A stretch of 64,000 nt of DNA from Chloroflexi bacterium UBA4736 (GTDB taxonomy: Bacteria; Chloroflexota; Dormibacteria; Dormibacterales; Dormibacteraceae): the NCBI GenBank assembly GCA_002404015.1, contig DHIW01000017.1, forward strand, positions 1-64,000. The letters are read 5' to 3'. How positions within the stretch are numbered: position 1 is the stretch's first letter; the number at the start of each line of letters is the position of its first letter. Shown here in pieces: positions 7,853 through 16,004 of the stretch. The translations under genes were made by a program, and so were the position numbers. The notes below the pieces were generated by a model. The model was given only the letters and a program-made list of their open reading frames with translations. It was not told the origin of the DNA and did no database searches.

Positions 7853-8811
7853 GGACCCGCCTGACCGAGGTGCTCGGCATCGAGCACCCGGTGATCCTGG
7901 GCGGCATGGGCAGCGGCAGCACCACGCCCGAGCTGGTGGCCGCGGTGGCGGAGGCGGGCGGGCTCGGCATCAACGGGGTCAGCCGCTACCCGGCCGAGCG
8001 GGTGGCCGGGGTGGCTGCTGGTATACGCGCACTGACCGACCGGCCTTACGGGCTGAACCTGCTCCTGTTCATGAGCGACGACGCCGCCGTCGACGCGGTG
8101 CTGGCGGAACAGCCGGCCGTGTTCTCGACGGCCTGGCCCTGGCCGGACCAGGACCTGAAGCCGATCTTCGAGCGAGCCCACGCGGCCGGCGCCACGGTGG
8201 TCCACCAGGTCGCCGGGGTGGAGGAGGCCAGGCGCGCGGCCGAGGCGGGGGCGGATGTGATCGTGGCCCAGGGAACCGAAGGCGGCGGCCACGTCGCCCT
8301 CATCTCGACACTAGTGCTGACGCCGATGACCGTGCGCGCCGTCTCCCCCCTTCCGGTAATCGCGGCAGGCGGCATCGCCGACGGCGCCGGGCTGGCGGCG
8401 GCCCTCATGCTGGGCGCGGAGGGCGTTCTCCTGGGGACCCGGTTCCTTGCCACCGTCGAGTCGCCGTGGCCCGAGGCATGGAAGCAGGCCATCCTGGCCA
8501 GCGACGGCCACGACACCATGCTCTCGGAGATCCCGGACATCGCCCGGGCGACCGTCTGGCCCGGTGCCTTCGACCGTTCCTGGCGCAACCGCCTGATCGA
8601 GGAGTGGGCCGGCCGCGAGAACGAGCTACGCCAGCGGCGGACAGAGATCGGCCGCCGGATGGCGGAAGCCAAGGAGCGCGGCGAGACCGACTACGGCGAG
8701 CTCAACTTCGGCCAGGTCGCGGGCCTGATCGGCGAGATCCTGCCCGCGGGCGAGGTGGTGCGCCAGATGGTGGCGCAGGCCGAGGAGCTGCTCGGAAAGG
8801 CCACCGGCTGA
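7849..8811 (+). CDS. Nitronate monooxygenase / FabK-like FMN enzyme
   Basis: A 320-residue TIM-barrel flavoprotein of the 2-nitropropane dioxygenase/FabK family. It opens TRLTEVLGIEHPVILGGMG and has the flavin-binding ADVIVAQGTEGGGH and PVIAAGGIADG strands plus GAEGVLLGTRF. Members either oxidise nitronates or reduce enoyl-ACP; the two activities are hard to separate by sequence. The GTG start overlaps the recombinase stop by 4 nt, implying translational coupling. A tandem hairpin repeat lies directly downstream. Confidence 0.85.
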   Translation: MRTRLTEVLGIEHPVILGGMGSGSTTPELVAAVAEAGGLGINGVSRYPAERVAGVAAGIRALTDRPYGLNLLLFMSDDAAVDAVLAEQPAVFSTAWPWPDQDLKPIFERAHAAGATVVHQVAGVEEARRAAEAGADVIVAQGTEGGGHVALISTLVLTPMTVRAVSPLPVIAAGGIADGAGLAAALMLGAEGVLLGTRFLATVESPWPEAWKQAILASDGHDTMLSEIPDIARATVWPGAFDRSWRNRLIEEWAGRENELRQRRTEIGRRMAEAKERGETDYGELNFGQVAGLIGEILPAGEVVRQMVAQAEELLGKATG

Positions 8812-8852
8812 GCTGAGTCCGAGCGCCGAGCGGTAACTGGAGGCGCAGTACC

Positions 8853-8959
8853 CCGGTAATGCGGCATTCCGACCTGTTCGGAGCCGCATTACCCGGAGAA
8901 CGCGGCATTCCGACCCTGTTCGGAGCCGCATTACCCGGAGAACGCGGCATTCCCAACCC
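8853..8959. repeat. Tandem palindromic (REP-like) repeat, 2.5 copies
   Basis: Two tandem copies, plus a third half-copy at 8941-8959, of a roughly 42-bp unit with AATGCGGC-A-TTCCGA on the left and TTCGGA-GCCGCATT on the right. Each unit is an imperfect palindrome that folds into a hairpin with a 3-4 nt loop (hairpins about 8853-8895 and 8899-8936). The repeat fills most of the 161-nt gap between two convergent genes, so it may also stop transcription. It resembles bacterial REP elements. No transposase gene is next to it. Confidence 0.75.
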
Positions 8960-8972
8960 GCTACCTCTTGGG

Positions 8973-9944
8973 CTACGTGCCGGGGGTTGCGAGCATGACC
9001 CAGGTGGCGCCGGCATCATCCGTTCGCTGCAGCGAGCCACGAACCGTCGCATAGCCCACCGAGGCGTCCGCGAACGCGATCTCTGGCCGTACGGGTGCCG
9101 CCTGCGAATAGCTCATCGCCCAGGGCTGCCAGGTGTGGCCGGCATCGTCGGTGGCGACGCCGTCCCGGCCTGGCGACGAAACCCAGCGCATCGCCGTCAC
9201 GAGGGCCCCGATCGGGGTTCCGTTCGGCCCGGCTCCGATGTGCGGCCAGGTCGTCCCGCCGTCGAGCGAGCGGAACACCTCCGACCCGACGGCCACCAGC
9301 AGCTCAGCGCCGGCTACGAGCACCGGTCCCGCGACCGCGGCCTGGCCCGCCGAAGCCGGGACCGGAGCAGAGCGCGACCACGTGGCACCGCCGTCCGCCG
9401 TCCGGTAGACGACCGGCGCCTGGCCGGCCCGAATGCCTGTCACAAATGCCCGCTGTCCGTTCACGAGGGTGAGCCCGGTGAGCACCTCTCCCGATTGGAG
9501 GTCGCTGAGCGTGCGCGCCACCTGCCAGGACGCTGCGCCGTCGGTCGTCCGCCAGAGCGTGACGGCCGTCGGACCGTCATGCGACTCGACCCAGCCAACG
9601 GTCTCCGAGATGAAGCTCACGTCCACGATGCTCCCGTCCGGCAGCGACCGCAGCGCCCAGGTCGCGCCACGATCCCTGGAAAAAAAGAGGTAGCGGGCGT
9701 TGGCCAGCGCCCACACCATGTCGTGGGAGGGAGCGCTCACCCGCAGCGATCCTGGCAGCTGCACCAGGGGCGTCCCGGTGGGCGCCGGAGTCGGGGCCGG
9801 CGGCAGGGGCGAACCCGCGATGGGGGATGCCGACGCCGCTCCCGGCGACGCGGTGCGGGGCGACGGTGCCCCGCCGGGCGTACACCCCAGCAGCATCAAC
9901 GCCGCTGCCGCTGTCCAGCACCACGTCATCGATGGTCGGCACAT
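8973..9944 (-). CDS. Lipoprotein with YCF48/BNR-type beta-propeller
   Basis: A 323-residue predicted lipoprotein. A short signal peptide ends at a lipobox-like LMLLGC, then comes a Pro/Ala/Ser linker (about 40-60). Repeated blades follow with TTDGAASWQV, TADGGATWS, SLDGGTTW and TDDAGATWV, the aspartate-box pattern of BNR/YCF48-like propellers. I chose ATG 9944 because the ORF's longer TTG start (10010) adds residues that do not look like a signal peptide. Such proteins sit outside the membrane and often act as assembly factors or binding scaffolds. A second propeller of this kind is at 55811-56680. The ligand is unknown. Confidence 0.75.
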   Translation of the reverse strand: MCRPSMTWCWTAAAALMLLGCTPGGAPSPRTASPGAASASPIAGSPLPPAPTPAPTGTPLVQLPGSLRVSAPSHDMVWALANARYLFFSRDRGATWALRSLPDGSIVDVSFISETVGWVESHDGPTAVTLWRTTDGAASWQVARTLSDLQSGEVLTGLTLVNGQRAFVTGIRAGQAPVVYRTADGGATWSRSAPVPASAGQAAVAGPVLVAGAELLVAVGSEVFRSLDGGTTWPHIGAGPNGTPIGALVTAMRWVSSPGRDGVATDDAGHTWQPWAMSYSQAAPVRPEIAFADASVGYATVRGSLQRTDDAGATWVMLATPGT

Positions 9945-10085
9945 ACTCTGCGCGGCACCCGCCCAGCCATGACCTTCAACACTGACGCATTCCAGCGCTT
10001 CGAGCAGCAAGCCTGGCAGCGCACGGCGCGAGGCGGGATGGGGGTTAGCGCCCGGCCGAGTCGCTGATCGGCCTGCGGTTAGGCT

Positions 10086-12164
10086 GTGAGTTTGGCCGCC
10101 TTCCGTCGGCCAGTGTTCGGGGGCTGCAGCACGTCTACGCGCGGACCGCTTGAGTTGGAGCGACTACAAAGGGCGATCGACCTGCCTCGGAGCGTCCGGC
10201 TTGTCCTCCTGAGCTTTCTGATGCTCTTCCTGGAGTTGGCGCTCATTCGGTGGACGGGTTCCAAGATCCTCTACCTGTCCTACTTCTCGAACTTCGTGCT
10301 GCTGGCGAGCTTCCTCGGCATCGGCGCCGGCTTCCTCCGCGCCCGCTCGGCGCGCAACCTTTTCCAGCTGGCGCCGGTGCTGCTGGCGGTCCTGGTCGCG
10401 TTCGTCCTCGTCTTCCCGGTCCAGATCGAGCGCTCGGGCAACGAGCTCATCTTTTTCGGCGCCCTCCAACAGAGCCGCAGCGGGCTTCCGATCTGGATCA
10501 CGCTGCCGGCCATCTTCGTGGTGGTAGCGGCCGTGATGATGACGGTCGGCGAGGGCGTGGGCCGAGCCTTCGTCGAGTTCGAGCCGCTGCAGGCCTACCG
10601 GCTCGACATCATCGGCAGCATCGCCGGCATCGCCGCGTTCTCGCTGCTCTCGTTCGACGGGGCGCCCCCTGTCGCGTGGGCCCTGATCGTGGGCGTCCTG
10701 ATCGTGCTCCTGCTCCTGCCGACAGTCAGGCCCTTCCAGCTCGTTTCAGTGGCCGCCCTGGTGCTCATGCTCGGGATCGAATCCGTATCGCCGCTGGAAT
10801 CCTGGTCGCCCTACTACCGAATCACCCTCAGCCCGCAAGCCAGCGGCGCCATCTCCATCTCCGTCAACGGCATCCCGCATCAAACGATCGAGACCGTCGA
10901 GCAGCGCCGGGCCTCGGTGCCGCTCTACTTCCTGCCCTACTCGCGCCTGGCGGCGCGGCCCGGTGACGTGCTGATCGTGGGCGCCGGCACCGGTACCGAT
11001 GTGGCGATCGCACTGGCTCAGGGTGTCCAGCACGTGGACGCGGTCGAGATCGATCCTTCGCTCCACGACATCGGCGTCAAGCTGCATCCCGACCACCCCT
11101 ACCAGGACCCACGCGTCACGACCTACATCGACGACGGGCGCGCCTTTCTGCAGCAGACCGACCACACCTACGACCTCATCCTCTTCGCCCTGCCCGATTC
11201 CTTGACCCTGGTGGCGGGGCAGTCCTCCCTTCGACTCGAGAGCTACCTGTTCACGGTCGAGGCGATGCGGCAGGCGCGCACGCACCTGAAGCCGGGTGGT
11301 GTCTTCAGCGAGTACAACTACTACCGCGAGCAGTGGCTCATCGACCGCCTGGCCGCCACCCTTCAGTCGGTCTACGGCCACGCGCCGTGCCTGGATTCGA
11401 CGGGCCGGACCGGGAAGCTGGCGCTCCTGAGCGCAAGCGTTGATCCCGCCTCGATCACCTGCCCTGCGACCTGGGACCCCGGAACCCGGGTGGTGCCGGC
11501 GGCGGCGACGGATGACTACCCGTTCCTCTACCTGCAACAGCGGGGCGTCCCTGGCCTCTACCTGGTCACGCTGGTCCTGATCGTGCTCGCGGCACTGGCG
11601 CTGGTGCGCGTGGCGAGCGGCCCGCTGAGAGGCATGGCAGCCCATGCCGACCTCTTCTTCATGGGCGTCGCCTTCCTGCTCCTCGAGACGAAGAACGTGG
11701 TGCAGTTCGCGCTGTTGTTCGGCACCACCTGGTTCGTCAACGCCCTGGTTTTCACCGGCATCCTGCTGGCCGTGCTGGCTGCTGTGACTGTGGCGGAGCA
11801 CCTGCGTCTCAAGAGCGTGTGGCAGCTCTACGGCCTGCTGCTCGTGGCCATCGCCGTGGCCTGGCTGGTGCCACCCGAGTGGCTCTTGAGGTTGTCGCTG
11901 CTCCCGCGTTTCCTCGCGGCCAGCGCCATCGCCTTCGTCCCCATTTTCATCGCCAACCTGGTATTCGCCCAACGATTCAGGGGCGTCGGCTCCTCGAATG
12001 TCGCCTTCGGGGCCAACCTGCTCGGAGCGATGATCGGTGGCGTGCTGGAATACGGCGCCCTGGCGATCGGCTACCGCGCGCTGCTACCGGTCATCGCCGG
12101 TCTCTACATCGTCGCTCTGTTGCTGTGGCTGAGGGCTCAGCCGCAAGCCCGAGTTCAATCCTGA
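10086..12164 (+). CDS. Integral membrane spermidine-synthase-like protein
   Basis: A 692-residue protein with a membrane block before and after a soluble Rossmann domain. The N-terminal part has about seven helices (residues 35-240). Residues about 295-440 form a spermidine-synthase/SAM-dependent methyltransferase fold with VLIVGAGTGTDVAIAL, VDAVEIDPSLHDIG and YIDDGRAFL. A further set of helices ends the protein. Related bacterial proteins are annotated as polyamine aminopropyltransferases, but their substrates are largely unproved. Translation may begin at GTG 10086 or at TTG 10092, which lies 6 nt after TAGGCT. The gene is monocistronic. Confidence 0.8.
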   Translation: MSLAAFRRPVFGGCSTSTRGPLELERLQRAIDLPRSVRLVLLSFLMLFLELALIRWTGSKILYLSYFSNFVLLASFLGIGAGFLRARSARNLFQLAPVLLAVLVAFVLVFPVQIERSGNELIFFGALQQSRSGLPIWITLPAIFVVVAAVMMTVGEGVGRAFVEFEPLQAYRLDIIGSIAGIAAFSLLSFDGAPPVAWALIVGVLIVLLLLPTVRPFQLVSVAALVLMLGIESVSPLESWSPYYRITLSPQASGAISISVNGIPHQTIETVEQRRASVPLYFLPYSRLAARPGDVLIVGAGTGTDVAIALAQGVQHVDAVEIDPSLHDIGVKLHPDHPYQDPRVTTYIDDGRAFLQQTDHTYDLILFALPDSLTLVAGQSSLRLESYLFTVEAMRQARTHLKPGGVFSEYNYYREQWLIDRLAATLQSVYGHAPCLDSTGRTGKLALLSASVDPASITCPATWDPGTRVVPAAATDDYPFLYLQQRGVPGLYLVTLVLIVLAALALVRVASGPLRGMAAHADLFFMGVAFLLLETKNVVQFALLFGTTWFVNALVFTGILLAVLAAVTVAEHLRLKSVWQLYGLLLVAIAVAWLVPPEWLLRLSLLPRFLAASAIAFVPIFIANLVFAQRFRGVGSSNVAFGANLLGAMIGGVLEYGALAIGYRALLPVIAGLYIVALLLWLRAQPQARVQS

Positions 12165-12185
12165 CTTGCAGGCCCTGCATTCCGC

Positions 12186-12929
12186 TCAAGCGCTCCGAGG
12201 CGCGGTGAGCGCCTGGTAGAAGGCCTCCGCCAGCGCTCCCGCGCCGAGGGTGCTGGGGTGGAACCCGTCGCTGCTCAGGTATTCGGGGTGCTGGGAAACC
12301 GTCAGCCCGGCGCCGGCGAGGTCAACGACCACGGCACCGTGTGCCGATGCCACCCGCTGGATGGCCGCGTTGTAAGCGGCGACCAGCGACCGCACCTCGC
12401 TGAGCGGCGGGATTCGCACGCCCTGGAGCGGGCAGCGCGGTGATCCCCGCTCGCAAGCCGCGGCCGCGGGCAGCTCATCGATGGGAGGTGTGCTGGCGAT
12501 CGCCACCCTCGTTCGGCCGCCGGCGCTCAAGGCGGCCACGATCCCGTCCAGCCGCTGCCCGAAGTCGGCGGCGGGGACGCCGGCCACCAGGTCATCGACG
12601 TTGAAGAACACGGTGGCCAAATCGGCGTGGAGGCCCGCGGCCACCGGGAGCTCGTCGGTGAGCGCTGCGGCGGTCGTCTCGGAGGGGATGCCCAGGTTGT
12701 AGAGCGTGAGGTCGTGGCTGGCGCTGAATCGGCCCAGCAGCTGCTGAGGAAAGGCGTCGCGGCCTGGCTGTTGGGTGCCGGTGCCGAACGTCTCGCTGGC
12801 GCCGACGGCTACATAGACCAGCGGCGGCAGCACCCGAGCCGGGGGCGCCGTCGAGGCGGGGGTGGGCACGCCGGCCGCGCACGCGCAGATGACCGGCGCC
12901 AGCAGCAACACCAGCGCGCGCCTGATCAC
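12186..12929 (-). CDS. SGNH/GDSL-type lipoprotein hydrolase
   Basis: A 247-residue secreted esterase-like protein with a lipoprotein signal peptide (VLLLAPVICACAAG). The SGNH blocks are VAVGASETFGTGT (nucleophile Ser in block I), FNVDDLV (block III, with Asp where Asn-Asp-Leu is usual) and SSDGFHPSTLG (catalytic Asp and His, block V). Members hydrolyse esters or remove acetyl groups from sugars outside the cell. It is the last gene of a three-gene operon with an ABC exporter and overlaps the permease gene by 4 nt, so the exporter and the hydrolase probably act on the same envelope substrate. Confidence 0.85.
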   Translation of the reverse strand: MIRRALVLLLAPVICACAAGVPTPASTAPPARVLPPLVYVAVGASETFGTGTQQPGRDAFPQQLLGRFSASHDLTLYNLGIPSETTAAALTDELPVAAGLHADLATVFFNVDDLVAGVPAADFGQRLDGIVAALSAGGRTRVAIASTPPIDELPAAAACERGSPRCPLQGVRIPPLSEVRSLVAAYNAAIQRVASAHGAVVVDLAGAGLTVSQHPEYLSSDGFHPSTLGAGALAEAFYQALTAPRSA

Positions 12930-14248
12930 AGCGCCCCGATCGCCTCCCGGGCCGGCAGCCGCGCCGCCTGGAGCGCGGGCACGGCGCCGGCCAGCATCGC
13001 CAGCATGGCCGTGCCCACTGGTGCGATGACCGCCAGCGAAACCGGGACCTGGGTCAGGTCGACTCCCTGCAGGCCCTGGGCGGCCAGGTAGGAGTTGACC
13101 TGGAGGCCGATCGTCCAGGCCACGGCCAGGCCGGCCAGCGTTCCCACAACGCCGCCCGCCACGCCGAGCACCGCGGCTTCGAACAGGAACCAGGCGAGGA
13201 TGTCGCTGTCGTCGGCGCCGATCGCCTTGAGCACCCCGATCTCGCGCCAGCGCTCGCGGACGGCGGCCAGCAGCGAGTTGGCGATCCCCAGCACGGCGAT
13301 GCTGACAGCCACCAGCCCGATCCCGAACAGGACGATGTCGACGACGTGCAGGTAGCGCAGGACCGACGCCACCAGGTGCTCGGGGGCCGAGGAGGCGTAG
13401 CCGAGGCTGAAGATCTCCTCGCGCACGGCGTGGACGTGGTCCAGCCCGTCCGCCACCACCACCAGGGCGCTGAAGCCGGAGGTTATCCCCGGCAGCACCC
13501 TGGGGTCGGGGTCCCCGGTGAGCGCGAAAGCGCGCGCCGCCTGGGCCTGGTCCATGGGGACCAGGAAGTCGCCATCCTGGATCGACTGGCTGACGACGCC
13601 CACCACCATCGCGCCGATCCAGCGCCCCTGCAGGTGGTCGGCCGCGCCGGTGACACGCGGCGTGCCGAAGTCGACGAAGGTGCCCAGCACTGAGACCCCG
13701 CGTTCCGGCCCGACCAGGATGCGGTCCAGGTAGGACTGGGTGACGGCCACCTCGTTCATCGAGTGCGCTCCCGGCAGCCGCCCGAACAGGACGGTGACGG
13801 GCAGCCCGCTCCCCTGGGTCAGGTCGGCGCCCACCAGCGCCGAGTTGTAAGGCTGGGGGTCGTTCTGACAGCCGGGTCCGGCGGCGTGCTCGACCGGGCA
13901 GGGCACCGCCAGGGTCGGGATCGCCAGCACGGTGGCCACCCCCGAGACGTAGGGCGAGCTGCGGATCGCCTGCACGGTGCCGAGGTCGATGTCGTGGTGG
14001 CCGCTGGTGTGCAGGTAGTCGCTCTGCAGCGCGTCCGCGCTGGGGCGCGAGTCGTCGACGTGGATGGCGGCCAGCGGCCCGCCCTTGCTGAGCTGGCTCA
14101 CGACCCGGCTGTCAGCGGTGGCGGCGATCGCCACCAGGGCCACCAGCAGCGCGCTGCCGAGGGCCACCGCCAGGCCGGCGAGCAGGCTGCGGCCTCCGCG
14201 CCGGCGCAGATTGCGCATGGCCAGCGTGGAGATGTCGAACGGGCTCAC
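12926..14248 (-). CDS. ABC transporter permease, FtsX/MacB type
   Basis: A 440-residue permease. A membrane helix near residues 25-48 is followed by a large extracytoplasmic domain (about 50-290) and three C-terminal helices (about 300-325, 350-385, 405-430). The last helices carry the FtsX motif region with RERWREIGVLKAIGA. This layout matches MacB/LolE-type permeases that drive extracytoplasmic work or lipoprotein and lipid release rather than simple import. It overlaps the ATPase and the SGNH genes by 4 nt each. The substrate is unknown. Confidence 0.88.
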   Translation of the reverse strand: MSPFDISTLAMRNLRRRGGRSLLAGLAVALGSALLVALVAIAATADSRVVSQLSKGGPLAAIHVDDSRPSADALQSDYLHTSGHHDIDLGTVQAIRSSPYVSGVATVLAIPTLAVPCPVEHAAGPGCQNDPQPYNSALVGADLTQGSGLPVTVLFGRLPGAHSMNEVAVTQSYLDRILVGPERGVSVLGTFVDFGTPRVTGAADHLQGRWIGAMVVGVVSQSIQDGDFLVPMDQAQAARAFALTGDPDPRVLPGITSGFSALVVVADGLDHVHAVREEIFSLGYASSAPEHLVASVLRYLHVVDIVLFGIGLVAVSIAVLGIANSLLAAVRERWREIGVLKAIGADDSDILAWFLFEAAVLGVAGGVVGTLAGLAVAWTIGLQVNSYLAAQGLQGVDLTQVPVSLAVIAPVGTAMLAMLAGAVPALQAARLPAREAIGAL

Positions 14249-14967
14249 GGGGTCTGCTCCGCGCGGCCTCGGGTGAGGATGATCCGGCGGTCCGCGCGGG
14301 CCGCCACCTCATGCTCGTGGGTGACCACGACCAGAGTGCAGCCGGCCGCGGCGCGGGCGCGGTCGAGTGCTTCCAGCACCTGGGCGGCGGTGTCGTCGTC
14401 CAGGTTGCCGGTTGGCTCGTCGGCCAGCAGGAGCCGGGGCTGGTTGGCGAGGGCGCGCGCGATCGCAACCCGCTGCCGCTCGCCGCCGCTGAGGGCACCG
14501 GGCAGGTTGCCACGGCGATCCGCCAGGCCCATCTGGTCGAGCAGCTCCAGTCCTCGCCGGCGCTGCTCGGCGCGCGGGCGGCCGGCCACGGCCATGGCCA
14601 GCTCGACGTTCTCGAGGGCGGAGAGCGAGTCCAGCAGCCCGAAGTGCTGGAACACGAAGCCGATCGTCCGCCGCCGGTACTCGGCCAGCTGGCGGCGGCC
14701 CATGCGCTCGAGAGGCTCGCCGTCGACGCGGACGCTGCCCGTCTGCACCGGTTCCAGGCCGCCGAGCAGCGAGAGCAGCGTGCTCTTGCCGGCCCCCGAG
14801 CGACCCATCACGGCAACGTGCGCTCCGCCGGGGATCCGCAGGTCGATCCCGGTCAGCACCGTCGTCGCTCCGTAGGCGTGGTGCAGCCCGGCGATCTCGA
14901 CCTCGGCGCCGGCCACGGTCGGGGCGGTTGGGGGTTCCTCGAGCAGCGCGACGGCCCTGCCGGCCAT
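14245..14967 (-). CDS. ABC transporter ATP-binding protein, LolD/MacB type
   Basis: A 240-residue ATPase with all motifs: Walker A GRSGAGKST, Q-loop FVFQHFG, signature LSGGERQRVAIARAL, Walker B LLLADEPTGNLD and H-loop VTHEHE. It pairs with the FtsX-type permease whose start it overlaps by 4 nt. ATG 14967 is preferred over GTG 14970, because GATAAC (14976-14981) lies 8 nt upstream and no Shine-Dalgarno site is visible. The complex is expected at the inner face of the cytoplasmic membrane. Confidence 0.93.
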   Translation of the reverse strand: MAGRAVALLEEPPTAPTVAGAEVEIAGLHHAYGATTVLTGIDLRIPGGAHVAVMGRSGAGKSTLLSLLGGLEPVQTGSVRVDGEPLERMGRRQLAEYRRRTIGFVFQHFGLLDSLSALENVELAMAVAGRPRAEQRRRGLELLDQMGLADRRGNLPGALSGGERQRVAIARALANQPRLLLADEPTGNLDDDTAAQVLEALDRARAAAGCTLVVVTHEHEVAARADRRIILTRGRAEQTP

Positions 14968-15079
14968 CACTCGAGGTTATCGGGGACCGAAAGCCGGGGT
15001 CGCGATTGATCGTCGGCAACGCGATCTCTCAGCCGATTCTCAAGGCCGCTTCAGGCCTGGGCCGCACAGTGCGTCTCAC

Positions 15080-15607
15080 GTGGTCCCTGGGCTCCTCTCA
15101 ATCGCAACCCGCGCGGCCGGCCTCGTCAGCGCCGTGGCGCTGATCGCCGGCTGCGGGGCAACCACCACGGCCACCGCCGGCGCCGGCCCTTCTACAGCCA
15201 CCTCCCCCCGGACGGTGTGCACGGCGCCGAGCCCGCGACCCTCTGGCGGCGGCGGGTTCCAGAGGCCGGTGGCGAGCGGAACTGTGACCAGTGTCGGCAG
15301 CGGTTCGCTGACGGTGCTGGACCGGACGTCCGGCGGCCCGGTGCAGGTGACCTTCGACTCATCGACAAAGATCCAGAGCGGAGGCCAGCCTGGCAGCGCA
15401 TCCGATGTCCAGACCGGGGTCGCGGTCTCCGTGCAGGGCCAGAGGCAGGCCGACGGCAGCGTGCAGGCCACCTCGATCACGGTGCGCCCGGCTGGGGCAG
15501 GTGCACCTGGGGCCGGCGCACCTGGGGCCGGTGCCTCACCCGGGGCTGGTCCCTCGCCCCGTCCAGGCGGTCGCCGCGGTTGCCCGAGCCCAGCCACCGC
15601 GAACTAG
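15080..15607 (+). CDS. Secreted lipoprotein-like protein with DUF5666-type domain
   Basis: A 175-residue protein with a signal peptide ending ALIAGC (lipobox-like). Residues about 62-140 contain a small beta domain (SGTVTSVGSGSLTVLD, VTFDSSTKI, TGVAVSVQGQ, VQATSITV) of the DUF5666 type. The tail is a Gly/Ala/Pro repeat with GAPGAGAPGAGA. Its role is unknown, though it probably resides at the cell surface. Start is GTG without a clear ribosome binding site. Downstream lies the remnant of an insertion sequence. Confidence 0.65.
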   Translation: MVPGLLSIATRAAGLVSAVALIAGCGATTTATAGAGPSTATSPRTVCTAPSPRPSGGGGFQRPVASGTVTSVGSGSLTVLDRTSGGPVQVTFDSSTKIQSGGQPGSASDVQTGVAVSVQGQRQADGSVQATSITVRPAGAGAPGAGAPGAGASPGAGPSPRPGGRRGCPSPATAN

Positions 15608-15745
15608 GCCGCCCGATCGACAGGTAGCGCCGTATCGATGGCGGGACCACGCCGATTCGATCAGCCGCGGACTCTGGCATAGCGCTCCGCGGACATAGCC
15701 TCCAAACCAGTGGAACTGTGACTTCGAAACCACTGCGGGGCCCGC

Positions 15746-15994
15746 CGCGACCGCATCGACTCCACCGGCAAGGTCACGCTTCGCTATCTCAGCCGGCTTC
15801 GACATATCCCGGTCGGCGCAGTTCACCGCAACCGCAAGGTCCTGCTTCTAGTAGCTGGCGCCGACGTTAGTGTCGTCACCACCGACGGGACACTCATTCG
15901 GCACCTCACACTCGACCCGAATCGAAGCTACCAGCCCCTCGGCGGCCGCTGGCCTGTGCACAATGTCCCGCGACGACTGTCAACGATGTCCTGA
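15746..15994 (+). pseudogene. C-terminal remnant of an IS481-family transposase
   Basis: This frame has no start codon but encodes 82 residues with RDRIDSTGKVTLRYLSRL, HIPVGAVHRNRKVLLLV, VVTTDGTLIRHLTLDP and SYQPLGG. That is the conserved C-terminal end of IS481-type (rve/DDE) transposases, after the catalytic core. The rest of the gene, including the catalytic residues, is missing. The frame stops inside a sequence that looks like the element's terminal inverted repeat. It is a decayed insertion. Confidence 0.75.
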
Positions 15995-16001
15995 GACATG
16001 A
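15978..16001. mobile_element. Probable right terminal repeat of IS481 remnant
   Basis: TGTCAACGATGTCCTGAGAC, continuing as ATGA to 16001, resembles the TGT...CTGAGACATGA-type ends of IS481 elements and overlaps the end of the transposase frame, as in many members. I found no matching left end in the window. About 140 nt before the transposase frame (15608-15745) hold no gene that I can recognise. Confidence 0.5.
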
Positions 16002-16004
16002 GAG

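Noticed and set aside
8853-8959. CRISPR array
   Set aside because: Copies are directly adjacent with no unique spacers, and no cas genes lie nearby. It is a tandem hairpin repeat.
10746-11972. A 408-codon minus-strand frame
   Set aside because: Antisense to the membrane spermidine-synthase-like gene. Its Glu/His/Gln-rich composition is typical of the reverse of a hydrophobic gene.
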